Positions 7,538 through 16,762 of a DNA stretch of 27,403 bases are shown one piece after another. Positions within the stretch are counted from its first letter, which is position 1. Every line of letters starts with the position of its first letter. The stretch comes from Pseudomonadota bacterium (GTDB taxonomy: Bacteria; Pseudomonadota; Gammaproteobacteria; Acidiferrobacterales; UBA6901): NCBI GenBank assembly GCA_021785795.1, contig JAJYEK010000043.1, forward strand, positions 1 through 27,403, read 5' to 3'. Made by a program: the position numbers and the translations under genes. The notes beneath the pieces are model-generated. The model saw only the letters and a list, made by a program, of their open reading frames with translations. It was not told the origin of the DNA and searched no databases.

Positions 7538-8035
7538 AGTTCCCTTGCAACGAGCGACACTGGCCGCTGGGGTAAAGGGTTCCCAGTCCCAGGCAGGTGC
7601 CGGGCGTCTTCGGGGCGGTCCGCAGAACCCCGCAGCGCAGTTCGCCTGGGGGTGGAGCCCGGAAAGGTCGCGGAAAGCGCGGCCGGTCCGGCGGACAGAG
7701 CAGGACGCCGCCTGCAGGTTGGACCCTAGCACAATGGTGCGGCAATTAGGAAATTTCCCCTATCCTTTGCGCGGACGACGATCGTCAACGTCAGCCAACA
7801 GCGCTCCCTGGGCCGGGCAGACCGGTGAGGGGCGCATCACGCACCGGACTCGAGAGTCAATTTTGCGGGAGGATGGCAACATATGGCGCCGGTCAGGCCA
7901 GGGCCGCAGCAGGGCGGCCCTGGCCCACCAACGGAATGTCGGCCATTAAGAACAGTTGCCGGACCTGCGGCACGGGGCCAGGCCGGGGGCGCACGCCTTG
8001 TCCGTCGCGAATGAGGGGATTCGCAGACCGAGGCG
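7538..8035. other. 498-bp non-coding block between hpf and the ptsN relic
   Basis: No frame here has a believable protein: the open frames are Arg/Pro/Cys-rich and lack ribosome sites. Visible structure includes a perfect 10-bp palindrome GGAAATTTCC (7749-7758), an inverted repeat GCAC-AATG-GTGC (7729-7740) and hairpin-forming GCGAAT/ATTCGC just after the hpf stop. On the minus strand, TTGACG (7788-7783) and GATAGG (7764-7759), 18 bp apart, could be a weak promoter for the PTS operon. No U-tract terminator for hpf was found. It may be a regulatory region, a structured RNA or decayed sequence. Confidence 0.4.
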
Positions 8036-8368
8036 TTATTCCTCCTTTTGGTCTTTGAGCGCACCGCCATTGCGGTGATGGTCGGTCATTTTTTCCTTGT
8101 GCCTCAATACCTGCCGGTCCAGCTTGTCAGCCAGGTTATCGATGGCTGCATACATGTCATTGTGCTCGGAATCCGCGTGCAGCTTGGTGCCTTTGGCATT
8201 GATCGTGGCCTCGACGGTGTGACGGTTCTTGCGCTTCTCAAAGTGCAGTACCACGTTGGTGGTCGTCATGTGGTCGAAGTGCTTCTGGATCCGTCCGATC
8301 TTTTCCGAGACATAGTTGCGCAGAGGCTCGGTAACTTCCACCTGCTGTCCGGTCACTGTGATTTGCAT
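8036..8368 (-). CDS. hpf: Ribosome hibernation-promoting factor (short form)
   Basis: A 110-aa sigma-54 modulation/YfiA-family protein that binds the 30S decoding region and promotes inactive ribosome dimers in stationary phase. The single domain shows the beta1 strand MQITVTGQQVEV, the helix with RNYVSEKIGRI, the basic EKRKNRHTVEATI strand, and the ending DNLADKLDRQVLRHKEK. It lacks the C-terminal extension of long-form HPF, as expected in gammaproteobacteria that dimerise ribosomes with RMF plus HPF; rmf is not in the window. The gene lies 21 bp after rpoN, its usual partner. A short hydrophilic tail ends in Glu-Glu. Confidence 0.96.
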   Translation of the reverse strand: MQITVTGQQVEVTEPLRNYVSEKIGRIQKHFDHMTTTNVVLHFEKRKNRHTVEATINAKGTKLHADSEHNDMYAAIDNLADKLDRQVLRHKEKMTDHHRNGGALKDQKEE

Positions 8369-8389
8369 AGCCGCTCTCCGAATAAAACG

Positions 8390-9955
8390 TTAGACCAGGG
8401 ATTTTCTCTGGCTGGATGGACGAATATTAAGTGATTCCCGGTACTTGGCAACGGTACGCCGCGCTACATGGATTCCTTGCTCCTCCAGGATCTCGGCAAT
8501 CTTGCTGTCGCTAATAGGTCGCGACGTGGTTTCCGATTCCACCAGCTTCTTTATCAGGCTGCGGATAGCGGTGGCCGAGCAGGTGCCGCCGTCTGCAGTA
8601 TTGACGTGGCTCGAGAAGAAATATTTGAGCTCGAATATGCCGCGCGGCGTGAGCATGTACTTCTGTGTGGTCACGCGAGAAATGGTCGATTCGTGCATCT
8701 CGACCAGTTCGGCGATGTCGTGCAGAACCAGCGGCTTCATCGCTTCGGGCCCATGATCAAAAAACGCCCGCTGACGGTCGACGATCGCCCTTGCCACTTT
8801 CAGCAACGTGTCGTTCCGGCTCGCGAGGCTCTTGATGAACCAGCGCGCTTCCTGGAGGCGCTCCTGCAGGTACTTGTTGTCGGCGCTAACGCCTCCACGA
8901 TGAATCATCCTCTCATAGTGTGCATTGATGCGCAGCCTGGGTGTCGTGCTGCCGTTCAGCTCCGCCCGCCACACCCCCCGCATCTTCTTCACAATGATGT
9001 CAGGCACGACATAGCTCGCTTGCGAAGCCTGGATGCTCCCGCCGGGCCTGGGATTTAGCTGCTGAATGAGTGCAATTGCCCCCTGCAGTTCATCCGGCCT
9101 CATCTTCAACGCCCGCCGCAGCTGCTTGAAGTCGCGCGCTGCAAGCAGGTCCAGGTTTTCGGGGCGCGCTAACAGTTGCGCGATTTCCAGAAGTGGCGTC
9201 TTCGGATCCATCCCCCGGAGCTGCAGCAGCAGGCATTCGCTTAGATTACGTGCGCCCACACCGACTGGATCAAAGTTCTGGATCTGGTGCAGGACCGCCT
9301 CGATCTCGTCCAGGTCGACGGTGGTCGCGTCGTCGTGCTGGTCCTCCTGGCCTGGATGGGCGGTAGCGCCGAGCGCCTGGCGGATTTCCTCCAGGCTGAC
9401 GGTGACGTAGCCGTCTTCGTTGATGGCGTCGATCAGCGCCATCGCGATCTGGCGGTCGGAATCCGAGAATGGGGTCATCTGCATTTGCCACAACAGATGA
9501 TCCCTGAGCGTGAGCGGGATGCTGTTGCGGGCATCTATGTCGGGCAGACCGTCATCCTGTACAGGACGGTCGGCAGCGCCCGCCGAAGTGTCAAAGCTGT
9601 CTTCCCACGTGTCTGCGGTGTAATCCTCGGAATTTGCCTCGGCATCGTGGTCCGGACTGGCATCGGCTGCAAGCTCGTCGACCGGACCCGTTTCCTCGCC
9701 CGCGCCGGTGTCCTCGCCGTCTTCGCCGCCTGACTCGTGTTCGTCCCGCTTCTCCTGCTCCGCCTGCAGATCGCCCTCACCTTTGCCGGTGACACCCTCA
9801 TCATCGACCTCTTCCAGCAGGGGGTTGTTTTCGATCGCCTCCTGGACCTCCTGCTGGAGCTCCAGAGACGACAGCTGCAGCAGCCGTATCGCCTGCTGTA
9901 GCTGCGGCGTGATGGTGAGGTGCTGGCCAAGCTTGAGATCTAGCGACTGCTTCAT
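8390..9955 (-). CDS. rpoN: RNA polymerase sigma-54 factor
   Basis: A 521-aa sigma-54 that directs RNA polymerase to -24/-12 promoters activated by AAA+ enhancer-binding proteins. The Gln/Leu-rich activator-responsive region I covers about 1-50 (LKLGQHLTITPQLQQAIRLL), followed by a long acidic region II (about 50-140) rich in Asp, Glu and Gly. The core-binding and HTH regions follow, and the RpoN box ARRTVAKYRE lies at 498-507, near the C-terminus. All regions are present and the length is normal. It sits between lptB and hpf as in most proteobacteria, with 267 bp separating it from lptB, in which I saw no clear promoter or terminator. No enhancer-binding protein is encoded in the window. Confidence 0.97.
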   Translation of the reverse strand: MKQSLDLKLGQHLTITPQLQQAIRLLQLSSLELQQEVQEAIENNPLLEEVDDEGVTGKGEGDLQAEQEKRDEHESGGEDGEDTGAGEETGPVDELAADASPDHDAEANSEDYTADTWEDSFDTSAGAADRPVQDDGLPDIDARNSIPLTLRDHLLWQMQMTPFSDSDRQIAMALIDAINEDGYVTVSLEEIRQALGATAHPGQEDQHDDATTVDLDEIEAVLHQIQNFDPVGVGARNLSECLLLQLRGMDPKTPLLEIAQLLARPENLDLLAARDFKQLRRALKMRPDELQGAIALIQQLNPRPGGSIQASQASYVVPDIIVKKMRGVWRAELNGSTTPRLRINAHYERMIHRGGVSADNKYLQERLQEARWFIKSLASRNDTLLKVARAIVDRQRAFFDHGPEAMKPLVLHDIAELVEMHESTISRVTTQKYMLTPRGIFELKYFFSSHVNTADGGTCSATAIRSLIKKLVESETTSRPISDSKIAEILEEQGIHVARRTVAKYRESLNIRPSSQRKSLV

Positions 9956-10222
9956 TTGGCGAAACGGTATCGTTCTTGGTGCCAGAACCGTGGCGGCGGT
10001 GCTGTAATGGTAAAGGGAGCCTTCAAACTTCTTCCTTTGCTGAAAAGTTTAGTCCATTTTTCCCGGTTGGGCGTCACCGGTGGGCCGATTGCGGGCGACA
10101 GCCCCGCCGAGCCTTATGGGACGGTTCTGCGCCAGGAACGCGTCCGGCCTCCGATGCCCCGGGGGCAGAACCCGGTTCCGCAGCCGGTCGGGTCGCCAGA
10201 ATCTCGGTTTGCCCTGGCCCCG

Positions 10223-10948
10223 TTACAGCCGGAAATCTTCGCCCAGGTAGACCTTCTTTACTTCCTCATTATACAAAATTTCCGACGGCATGCCTGCCGC
10301 CAGCAGTTTGCCCTCGCTCAGAATGTAGGCTCGATCGCAGATTTTCAGGGTCTCGCGCACGTTGTGGTCGGTAATGAGGACGCCAATTCCCAGTTCTCGC
10401 AGATGCATGATGAGCTGCTGGATGTCGAGCACGGAAATGGGGTCGACACCGGCAAAAGGCTCATCCAGCAGGATGAACTGGGGCCGTGTTGCCAGTGCGC
10501 GGGCAATTTCCACGCGTCGCCTCTCGCCGCCGGAAAGGCTTACGCCGAGCGTGGTGCGGCGCTCCGTGATGTGAAGCTCTTGCAGCAGTTCTTCGAGCCG
10601 ATGGGTACGTTCCTCCGGCGTCAGGCCAGACACAGTCTCGAGGATCGCCAGGATATTGTCTTGTACCGTAAGTTTGCGAAAAACTGACGGCTCCTGGGGC
10701 AGGTAGCCAACACCAAGGCGCGCACGCTTGTGCATGGGGAGGCGGCTGATATCCCGGCCATCGAGATGGATCGTGCCGTGATCGATGGGAATGAGTCCTA
10801 CGATCATGTAAAAGCAGGTTGTTTTGCCGGCACCGTTCGGACCCAGCAGGCCAACAACCTCGCCGCTGCGGATCTCCAGCGACACTCCCTGTACGACCTG
10901 GCGTGCCTTGTAGCGCTTGCTCAGTTCTGTTGCGGCGAGAATTGCCAA
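10223..10948 (-). CDS. lptB: LPS export ABC transporter ATP-binding protein
   Basis: The cytoplasmic ATPase of the LptB2FGC complex that lifts lipopolysaccharide out of the inner membrane. A TTG start at 10948 gives exactly 241 aa, the same length as E. coli LptB; it follows an AAAAGG site seven bases upstream and begins one base after the lptA stop. Starting at an upstream in-frame codon would add about 25 Pro/Arg-rich residues antisense-like to nothing in the family. Walker [10 protein letters not shown] is at 36-44, the signature LSGGE at 138-142, Walker B ILLDEP at 159-164 and the switch His at 195. lptF and lptG are not in the window, as usual. Confidence 0.96.
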   Translation of the reverse strand: MAILAATELSKRYKARQVVQGVSLEIRSGEVVGLLGPNGAGKTTCFYMIVGLIPIDHGTIHLDGRDISRLPMHKRARLGVGYLPQEPSVFRKLTVQDNILAILETVSGLTPEERTHRLEELLQELHITERRTTLGVSLSGGERRRVEIARALATRPQFILLDEPFAGVDPISVLDIQQLIMHLRELGIGVLITDHNVRETLKICDRAYILSEGKLLAAGMPSEILYNEEVKKVYLGEDFRL

Positions 10949-10949
10949 G

Positions 10950-11525
10950 TCAGGGCCTTTTTCCAATCTTGGCCGGTCCGGTATTGGCTGGGCCGGATGG
11001 CGTGGTCCGAGGCCGGATGACAACGTGGACCTGGCTCCGCGGGGATGTGGATACCGCAGTCATGGTGCCCGTTGCCATGTCGTAATCCAAGGTGTCGCTG
11101 TGCAGCGAATCGCTGCCCTGGCGGAAGCGGACCATGCCGTACAGGTCCAGGCGCTGCTGGGATGCGAAGTACTTCAGGCGCAGCGCCTGGCCCTGGATGT
11201 CCTGGCCAGGCGGCGGGACCCTCTGGAAAAAGGTGATCGGGTTGCCCTCGGCGGATATTGTCTGAACAGTGTTGTTGCGGGTGCTTGCCTGGGCCTTGGC
11301 GGCAGTGATGGTCAAGCCCCCCTGCACGAACGTCACATGTCCCCGGTAATATGCCATGCCCGTCTTCTGGTCCAATTCGATGCGGTCCGCGCTGATGTGG
11401 ATGGGCAATTCTCGCTCGACCCCGAATGTGCCGCGGCCGGCCGCGGCACCGGCGGCGCATGCCTGCCCGAGGGGCAGCGCGGAACCTAACAGGATCAGAG
11501 CCAACGTGACCGGCCGGAGGCGCAT
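10950..11525 (-). CDS. lptA: LPS transport periplasmic bridge protein LptA
   Basis: A 191-aa periplasmic beta-jellyroll protein that polymerises into the bridge carrying LPS from LptC to LptD. The signal peptide is clear: a basic start, hydrophobic LALILLG, and a likely cut after ACA near residue 24. The OstA-like core holds [15 protein letters not shown], the [11 protein letters not shown] strand, the [13 protein letters not shown] strand and [10 protein letters not shown]. The C-terminal tail of about 25 residues is basic and Pro-rich. It overlaps lptC by one base (11525) and is followed at once by the TTG start of lptB, consistent with coupled translation. Confidence 0.94.
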   Translation of the reverse strand: MRLRPVTLALILLGSALPLGQACAAGAAAGRGTFGVERELPIHISADRIELDQKTGMAYYRGHVTFVQGGLTITAAKAQASTRNNTVQTISAEGNPITFFQRVPPPGQDIQGQALRLKYFASQQRLDLYGMVRFRQGSDSLHSDTLDYDMATGTMTAVSTSPRSQVHVVIRPRTTPSGPANTGPAKIGKRP

Positions 11526-11956
11526 CAGTCCAGCACAATCCGCAGCTGGTGCGTCGTAATTTGGCCAGCTGGCGTCCTGTTGTTGCGTCCCCGATCCACT
11601 TTGACATCACCGGTCATGAGCAATTCCTTGCCGTCATTATAAACACGGCCGCGCTCTGCCGAGGTATAAACCGCAGGGGCTCCTGGCGTGTACTGGATCA
11701 GGCGCGGCTGCGTCAGTCTGGCGGATTTCCGGTTCGGGTAATGGATCAGCGTCCGGGCCGTGAGCACATACTTCGGTTGGCCAAGCTTGCTCATCGTTGT
11801 CACGGTGAAATTTCGGATAATGTAGTCGGGCTGATGCGGGCGTCCCGGCCTGAGGGAAATCACAGGGGTGACCAGCGCATTCGGCAGCCACACAGTCAGG
11901 ATCAGCAGTGCCAGCAGTATCACCGTGATCATGAGTTTGTTAATGCTCCAGTTCAT
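11525..11956 (-). CDS. lptC: LPS export system protein LptC
   Basis: A bitopic inner-membrane protein of the LptB2FGC complex that passes LPS to LptA. One N-terminal membrane helix (about 8-28, ITVILLALLILTVWL) anchors a periplasmic domain with YIIRNFTVTTM and the LptC-type strand ending MTGDVKVDR. At 143 aa it is shorter than E. coli LptC (191 aa). I chose the ATG at 11956 for its AGGA four bases upstream; the ATG at 11971, overlapping the kdsC stop as TGATG, would add five residues and is a fair alternative. It lies within the kdsD-kdsC-lptC-lptA-lptB run. Sequence is weakly conserved in this family, so identity rests partly on position. Confidence 0.9.
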   Translation of the reverse strand: MNWSINKLMITVILLALLILTVWLPNALVTPVISLRPGRPHQPDYIIRNFTVTTMSKLGQPKYVLTARTLIHYPNRKSARLTQPRLIQYTPGAPAVYTSAERGRVYNDGKELLMTGDVKVDRGRNNRTPAGQITTHQLRIVLD

Positions 11957-11970
11957 GCGTTCCTGCGGCA

Positions 11971-12546
11971 TCAGGCCGTATCGCCTCGGCCTGAGAGGTA
12001 GCGCTGCATTTCGGCTGAATAGCTCCCCTGCGCTGCCATAACCAGCTCGCACAGTTCGCGTGCGGCGCCGCGGCCGCCCGCACTCGGTGTTACCCAATGG
12101 GCGTGTTTTCTGACAAGCGGATGGGCGTCCCGGACCGCGATGGCCAAGCCGACGCGCAGCAAGACAGGCAGGTCGACCACGTCATCGCCCGCAAATGCGG
12201 CCTGCGCTGATTCCAGGCCGAGGCGGGAGATGAGCATTTCGAAGGCAGCCAGTTTGTCCGCACAACCCTGGCAGACGTGTCTGACTCCCAGTTCCGCGCA
12301 GCGATGCTCGACAACGCGAGACGTGCGCCCGGTAATGATCCCGACCTCCACGCCGCTGCGTTGCAGCATCTTGATCCCGTGGCCGTCCCGTGAATGGAAG
12401 GCCTTGTACTCCTCGCCGGCATTGTCCACGAACAAGCTGCCGTCGGTGAGCACTCCATCGACATCGAACAGGACCAGTCTGATATCCGCCGCCCGCTGGA
12501 GGGCTGAGCGCGGCGCATCGAATGGCAGTTCGTCAACCCTGCCCAT
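11971..12546 (-). CDS. kdsC: 3-deoxy-D-manno-octulosonate 8-phosphate phosphatase
   Basis: A 191-aa HAD phosphatase that removes phosphate from KDO-8-phosphate, the third step of KDO synthesis for LPS core. HAD motif I is FDVDGVLTDG with nucleophile Asp28 and acid/base Asp30; motif II GIITGRTS and motif III FAGDDVVDLP follow. There is no cap domain, typical of the C0 subclass tetramer. The length is normal. Its ATG overlaps the kdsD stop (TGATG, 12544-12548), so the two KDO genes are translationally coupled. Confidence 0.96.
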   Translation of the reverse strand: MGRVDELPFDAPRSALQRAADIRLVLFDVDGVLTDGSLFVDNAGEEYKAFHSRDGHGIKMLQRSGVEVGIITGRTSRVVEHRCAELGVRHVCQGCADKLAAFEMLISRLGLESAQAAFAGDDVVDLPVLLRVGLAIAVRDAHPLVRKHAHWVTPSAGGRGAARELCELVMAAQGSYSAEMQRYLSGRGDTA

Positions 12547-13544
12547 CAGACCACGCCGGCTTTCAGCAGGTCGTGCATGTTGAGCGCACCGACCACACAG
12601 CCGCTGTCGTCGACCACGAACAGCCCGCTAATATTCATGGACCGCATGAGCTGTACTGTTTCCGCAGCGAGCATATCGGGGCGGGTAGTCTTCGGGTTGC
12701 GCGTCATCACTTCGCTGATCGCGACGCCATAGACGTCCACTCCCTTGTTCAGGGTCCGCCTGAGGTCGCCGTCGGTGTAGATGCCGATGAGCCTGCCGGC
12801 CGCATCGGCGATCCCGGTCATTCCAAGTCCCTTGCTCGTCATCTGCAGCAGCGCTTCGCGCAGGGAAGAGTCTTCACTTACGAGCGGTATGCTGGCTCCG
12901 GTATGCATGATGTCGCTCACATAGAGCAGCAGCCGCCGGCCGAGCTTTCCGCCCGGGTGTGAGCGAGCAAAGTCCTCCGGCGTGAAGCCGCGCGACTGGA
13001 ACAGTGCCATCGCCAGCGCATCGCCCATCGCCAGGGTGGCGGTGGTGCTGGCTGTCGGCGCCAGGTTGAGGGGGCACGCCTCCTTCTCCACGCCCACGTG
13101 CAGGTTGACGTCAGCCTGCCGCGCAAGACTCGAATTCGGGTTGCCAGTCATGCTTATGAGCCTTGCGCCCATGCGCTTGATGATGGGCAGTATCGTCAGG
13201 ATTTCGTCCGTTTCGCCGGAATTGGAAATCGCTATCACGACATCGATGGGAGTGATCATTCCGAGGTCGCCGTGACTCGCCTCGCCCGGATGCACGAAGA
13301 ATGCCGGAGTGCCCGTACTCGCCAGGGTAGCGGCGATCTTGCCTCCAATATGGCCGGATTTACCCATGCCTACGACAACCACACGGCCTTCGCATGCCAT
13401 GACGACTTCGCATGCCTGGACGAAGCGGTCGTCAATGCGGCCGGCCAGTGCGGATACCGCCGCTGCCTCGAGCTCGATGACTTCCCGTCCGAGCCGCGTC
13501 AGTGACGATGTTTCCGTATGATATTTCGCGAAGTTACGAGGCAT
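12546..13544 (-). CDS. kdsD: D-arabinose 5-phosphate isomerase
   Basis: Interconverts ribulose-5-phosphate and arabinose-5-phosphate, the first step toward KDO. From the ATG at 13544 it is 332 aa, the usual size for SIS-plus-two-CBS enzymes, and AAGG lies seven bases upstream. The SIS domain (about 40-185) has VVGMGKSGHIGGK, the HPGEASHGDLG loop with the catalytic His region, and AISNSGETDE. Two CBS domains follow from about 205, each with DIMHTG- or VMTRNP-type segments. It is the first gene of the KDO/LPS export run, divergent from the antiporter gene with only 44 bp between starts. I found no convincing promoter in those 44 bp. Confidence 0.95.
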   Translation of the reverse strand: MPRNFAKYHTETSSLTRLGREVIELEAAAVSALAGRIDDRFVQACEVVMACEGRVVVVGMGKSGHIGGKIAATLASTGTPAFFVHPGEASHGDLGMITPIDVVIAISNSGETDEILTILPIIKRMGARLISMTGNPNSSLARQADVNLHVGVEKEACPLNLAPTASTTATLAMGDALAMALFQSRGFTPEDFARSHPGGKLGRRLLLYVSDIMHTGASIPLVSEDSSLREALLQMTSKGLGMTGIADAAGRLIGIYTDGDLRRTLNKGVDVYGVAISEVMTRNPKTTRPDMLAAETVQLMRSMNISGLFVVDDSGCVVGALNMHDLLKAGVV

Positions 13545-13588
13545 AGGGTAACCTTGGTGAGTATATCGAAACGGAAAACAATATCCTA

Positions 13589-15562
13589 ATGCACTCCCTG
13601 GCTCTCGGGCATATCCTGGTCCTGCTGGGTGTCGCCGTAGTGCTGGTGGCGGTGTTCCGCTATCTCCACCTTCCCCAGGTGCTCGCCTACCTCTGTGCCG
13701 GACTCCTGATCGGTCCATACGGCCTGGCGTGGATTCCGGACATCGACGGCATCCGTCAGCTGGCGGAATTCGGACTGGTATTCCTGATGTTCACGATCGG
13801 ACTTGAGTTTTCTCTGCCCCAGCTGCTGGCGATGAAGCGGGTGGTGCTCGGTCTGGGCGGGGCCCAGGTGCTGCTGAGCGGGGTGGCAATAGGCGTGGCG
13901 GTAGGATTGCTGGGCGTGCCGATCCGGGCGGCAATCGTGGTCGGCGCGGTGCTCAGCCTGTCCTCCACAGCGATTTCGCTGAAGCTGTTGGTCGAGCAGG
14001 TGGAGCAGCATTCCCGCCACGGCTGGGCCGCGATCGGGGTGCTCTTGTTCCAGGATCTTGCGGTGGTGCCGTTCCTGATTGTGATTCCGATGCTGGCCGG
14101 GGGCAAACCCGAGTCAGCGCTGGTCACGCTCGCCTGGGCGCTGCTCAAGGGCGGTGCGGTGCTGCTGGCAATTCTGCTGGCGGGTCCGGCAATACTGCGT
14201 CCGGCGTTTCACCGGGTCGCGCTCGCGCGCTCGCGTGAGTTCTTCATGCTGACCGTACTGCTGGTTACCCTTGCCTCGGCGTGGCTGACGCGGATGGCCG
14301 GTCTGTCGCTTGCCCTTGGTGCGTTTGTTGCCGGGATCATGATCGGAGAGACGGAATACCGGCATCAGGTCGAGAGCGACATTCTTCCTTTTCGTGATGT
14401 GTTGCTCGGCCTGTTCTTCATCACCGTGGGCATGCTGCTCAATGTCGCGGTTCTCCGCTCGCTTTGGCCCTGGGTGCTCGGAGGCCTAATGGCCATGCTC
14501 GCGCTCAAGATCGGTCTCGTCACGGTACTTGGAAGGGCATTCGGTTTAGAAAGCGGCGTTGCTCTGCGTACCGGCTTGGTTTTAGCGGAGAGCGGTGAAT
14601 TCGGGTTTGCGCTGCTGATTCAGGCGCAACGTGTCCATCTGTTGCCGGACCGATTAGTCGAGGGCGTGCTCGCGACTATGGTGCTGAGCATGCTGCTCGC
14701 CCCGCTGATCATCCGCTTCAACGGACGCATAGCCGTGCGCATGGTGCCGAACTACCGCGAGCGACGCCGCAGCAATCTGGATGCAATCCGTTCCGAGGCA
14801 AAGAGCAGCCAGGGGCATGTGATCGTCTGCGGTTACGGACGCAGTGGACAGAACCTGGCGTGGATGCTCAAGCAGGAGGACCTCCCCAGCATTGCGCTTG
14901 ATCTCGATCCGGTACGTGTGCGTGATGCCCGTGATGCCGGTGAGCCCGTGATCTACGGGGACGCTGCCCGCGCCGACATACTGCAGGCAGCCGGCCTTAT
15001 GCAGGCCCGGGCGCTCGCCATCAGCTTCGTCGGCGTGCCGGTTGCGCTGCGCATTTTGGGCATAGCGCGTCAGTTTCGTCCCGATATGCCCGTCATAGTG
15101 CGCACGATGGATGATCGCGATCTCGACCAACTCAAGGCGGCGGGAGCGGTGGAGGTTGTTCCCGAAAGCCTCGAGGGCAGCCTGATGATGGGTTCGCACC
15201 TGCTGCTGCTTCTGGGCGTGCCGGTCTCTCGGGTGTTGCGCCAGGTGCAGACCGTGCGGCGCGACCGCTACCGCATGCTGCACGGCTTCTTTCATGGTGC
15301 GGCCAGCGAAGACCAGGCTGAAGAGTCCTATCGGGAGCGGCTGCATTCCGTCATGCTTCCGTCCGGAGCCAATGCCGTGGCAAGGCGGCTGGCGGACCTG
15401 GATCTGGGAAAATACGGCGTGGTGGTCACTGCGGTGCGCCGAAGCGGCATCAGCGGGTCATCGCCGAGCGGGGATATCCGCCTGGCAGATGGCGATGTAC
15501 TGGTGCTGTACGGGACGCCGGAGGCGCTGAATATTGCAGAAAAGATCCTGTTGCAGGGCTGA
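13589..15562 (+). CDS. CPA2 monovalent cation:proton antiporter with RCK domain (KefB/YbaL-like)
   Basis: A 657-aa inner-membrane antiporter of the CPA2 family. The first 390 residues hold about 12 hydrophobic segments with the family motifs LLIGPYGL and FLMFTIGLEFSL. A TrkA-N/RCK Rossmann domain starts near residue 409 with VIVCGYGRSGQ, and a TrkA-C-type domain occupies roughly 575-655. The architecture matches KefB/KefC/YbaL, which exchange K+ (or Na+) for protons and are gated by nucleotides or glutathione adducts. The ion and the gating ligand cannot be told from sequence. It is divergent from kdsD; in E. coli that neighbour is the unrelated exchanger YrbG. No good Shine-Dalgarno precedes the ATG. 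Confidence 0.93.
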   Translation: MHSLALGHILVLLGVAVVLVAVFRYLHLPQVLAYLCAGLLIGPYGLAWIPDIDGIRQLAEFGLVFLMFTIGLEFSLPQLLAMKRVVLGLGGAQVLLSGVAIGVAVGLLGVPIRAAIVVGAVLSLSSTAISLKLLVEQVEQHSRHGWAAIGVLLFQDLAVVPFLIVIPMLAGGKPESALVTLAWALLKGGAVLLAILLAGPAILRPAFHRVALARSREFFMLTVLLVTLASAWLTRMAGLSLALGAFVAGIMIGETEYRHQVESDILPFRDVLLGLFFITVGMLLNVAVLRSLWPWVLGGLMAMLALKIGLVTVLGRAFGLESGVALRTGLVLAESGEFGFALLIQAQRVHLLPDRLVEGVLATMVLSMLLAPLIIRFNGRIAVRMVPNYRERRRSNLDAIRSEAKSSQGHVIVCGYGRSGQNLAWMLKQEDLPSIALDLDPVRVRDARDAGEPVIYGDAARADILQAAGLMQARALAISFVGVPVALRILGIARQFRPDMPVIVRTMDDRDLDQLKAAGAVEVVPESLEGSLMMGSHLLLLLGVPVSRVLRQVQTVRRDRYRMLHGFFHGAASEDQAEESYRERLHSVMLPSGANAVARRLADLDLGKYGVVVTAVRRSGISGSSPSGDIRLADGDVLVLYGTPEALNIAEKILLQG

Positions 15563-15714
15563 CAGCGCCCGGGGCGGGGACGGCCCGGCCTGCCGGAGTC
15601 AGCGCGACGTCCCAGGCAGCTGTCCGCGGGGACGCAGCCATCCAAGCGGGTTCAACTGGCACGCGACTTCTGGTAAGTTTGTGCCATACCCTTGGCGTTG
15701 CTTGTGAGCCGGCG

Positions 15715-16725
15715 ATGAACACCATGCAAGCTGTAATCATGAGCGCCCCCGGGGAGCCCGAGGTGCTGAAGTTGGTCGAGATGCCAATACCCGGGCTTCC
15801 CGGTCCTTCGCATCTGCGTGTGCGGCTGTGTGCTGCCGGGATCAATCCGGTCGATGCGAAGTTGCGCCGTAACGGCACTTACTACCCTGATCGGCCTTCA
15901 CCCGTGCTTGGCTGCGATGGCGCAGGTGTCGTCGACGCTGTCGGTGCAGGAGTAGCGCGCTTCCGTCCCGGCGATGAGGTGTATTTTTTTCAGGGTGGGA
16001 TTGGGGGCGAGGAGGGCAATTATGCGCAGTACATCACCGTTCGCGAGGAATATGTAGCGCTAAAGCCGGCAAGGCTCTCGTTCACCGAGGCGGCGGCATT
16101 GCCACTCGTGCTTATTACCGCCTGGGAGTCTCTGCACGATCGCGCGGGTCTTCATGCCGGGCAGCGCGTCCTAATCCATGCCGGAGCCGGCGGAGTGGGT
16201 CACGTGGCGGTGCAGCTTGCCCGAAATGCCGGCGCGCGCGTGGCGACTACGGTGAGCGGTGAGCAGAAGATCGCATTAGTGCGTGGCCTTGGCGTTGAGC
16301 AGGTGTTCGATTATAGGAGCCGGGATTTTGTCCAGGCAGCCCTTGACTGGAGCGATGGGGAAGGCGTGGATGTCAGCTTCGACACGGTAGGCGGCCCCAC
16401 GTTTTGCCGGTCATTTGCGGCGACGCGTGTCTATGGCCGAATCGTGACCATCCTTCAGACCTCCTGCGATTCCGACGCGCTGAAAACGGCCAGGCTGCGT
16501 AACCAGTCAATCAGCTACGAGCTCATGCTTGCGCCCCAGCTTCTCGGCATGCATGAAGCCCGCTGCGCTCAATGCCGCATTTTGGAGCATGGGGCGGAAC
16601 TGGTCGATCGCGGAGACCTGGCCGTCACGGTCGGTCGGGTCCTGCCTCTGGCACAGGCGGCCGAAGCGCACCGCCTGATCGAGGCGGGCCATACCGCCGG
16701 AAAGATTGTGCTGAGCATCGAATAG
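15715..16725 (+). CDS. MDR-family NADPH:quinone oxidoreductase-like protein
   Basis: A 336-aa medium-chain dehydrogenase/reductase of the zinc-free quinone oxidoreductase (zeta-crystallin) type. The GroES-like N-terminal domain contains VLGCDGAGVV and GDEVYFF, and the Rossmann domain has the nucleotide motif HAGAGGVGHVAVQLA near 165. The structural and catalytic zinc-binding Cys clusters of true alcohol dehydrogenases are absent. Such enzymes reduce quinones or enones with NADPH; the substrate here is unknown. The ATG at 15715 was chosen, with a second ATG three codons later equally possible. The gene lies 152 bp after the antiporter, with no clear promoter or terminator in that gap. Confidence 0.88.
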   Translation: MNTMQAVIMSAPGEPEVLKLVEMPIPGLPGPSHLRVRLCAAGINPVDAKLRRNGTYYPDRPSPVLGCDGAGVVDAVGAGVARFRPGDEVYFFQGGIGGEEGNYAQYITVREEYVALKPARLSFTEAAALPLVLITAWESLHDRAGLHAGQRVLIHAGAGGVGHVAVQLARNAGARVATTVSGEQKIALVRGLGVEQVFDYRSRDFVQAALDWSDGEGVDVSFDTVGGPTFCRSFAATRVYGRIVTILQTSCDSDALKTARLRNQSISYELMLAPQLLGMHEARCAQCRILEHGAELVDRGDLAVTVGRVLPLAQAAEAHRLIEAGHTAGKIVLSIE

Positions 16726-16762
16726 TCGGTCGCCGCATCTCTTCCGGGCGAAATCGCCGCTC

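Noticed and set aside
7729..7740. NtrC-like inverted repeat GCAC-AATG-GTGC
   Set aside because: The spacing (4) differs from known NtrC sites (about 7 between these half-sites) and no sigma-54 promoter lies nearby.
13545..13588. TATACT on the minus strand as a kdsD promoter
   Set aside because: The implied transcript would start at or inside the Shine-Dalgarno, and the -35 matches only half the consensus.
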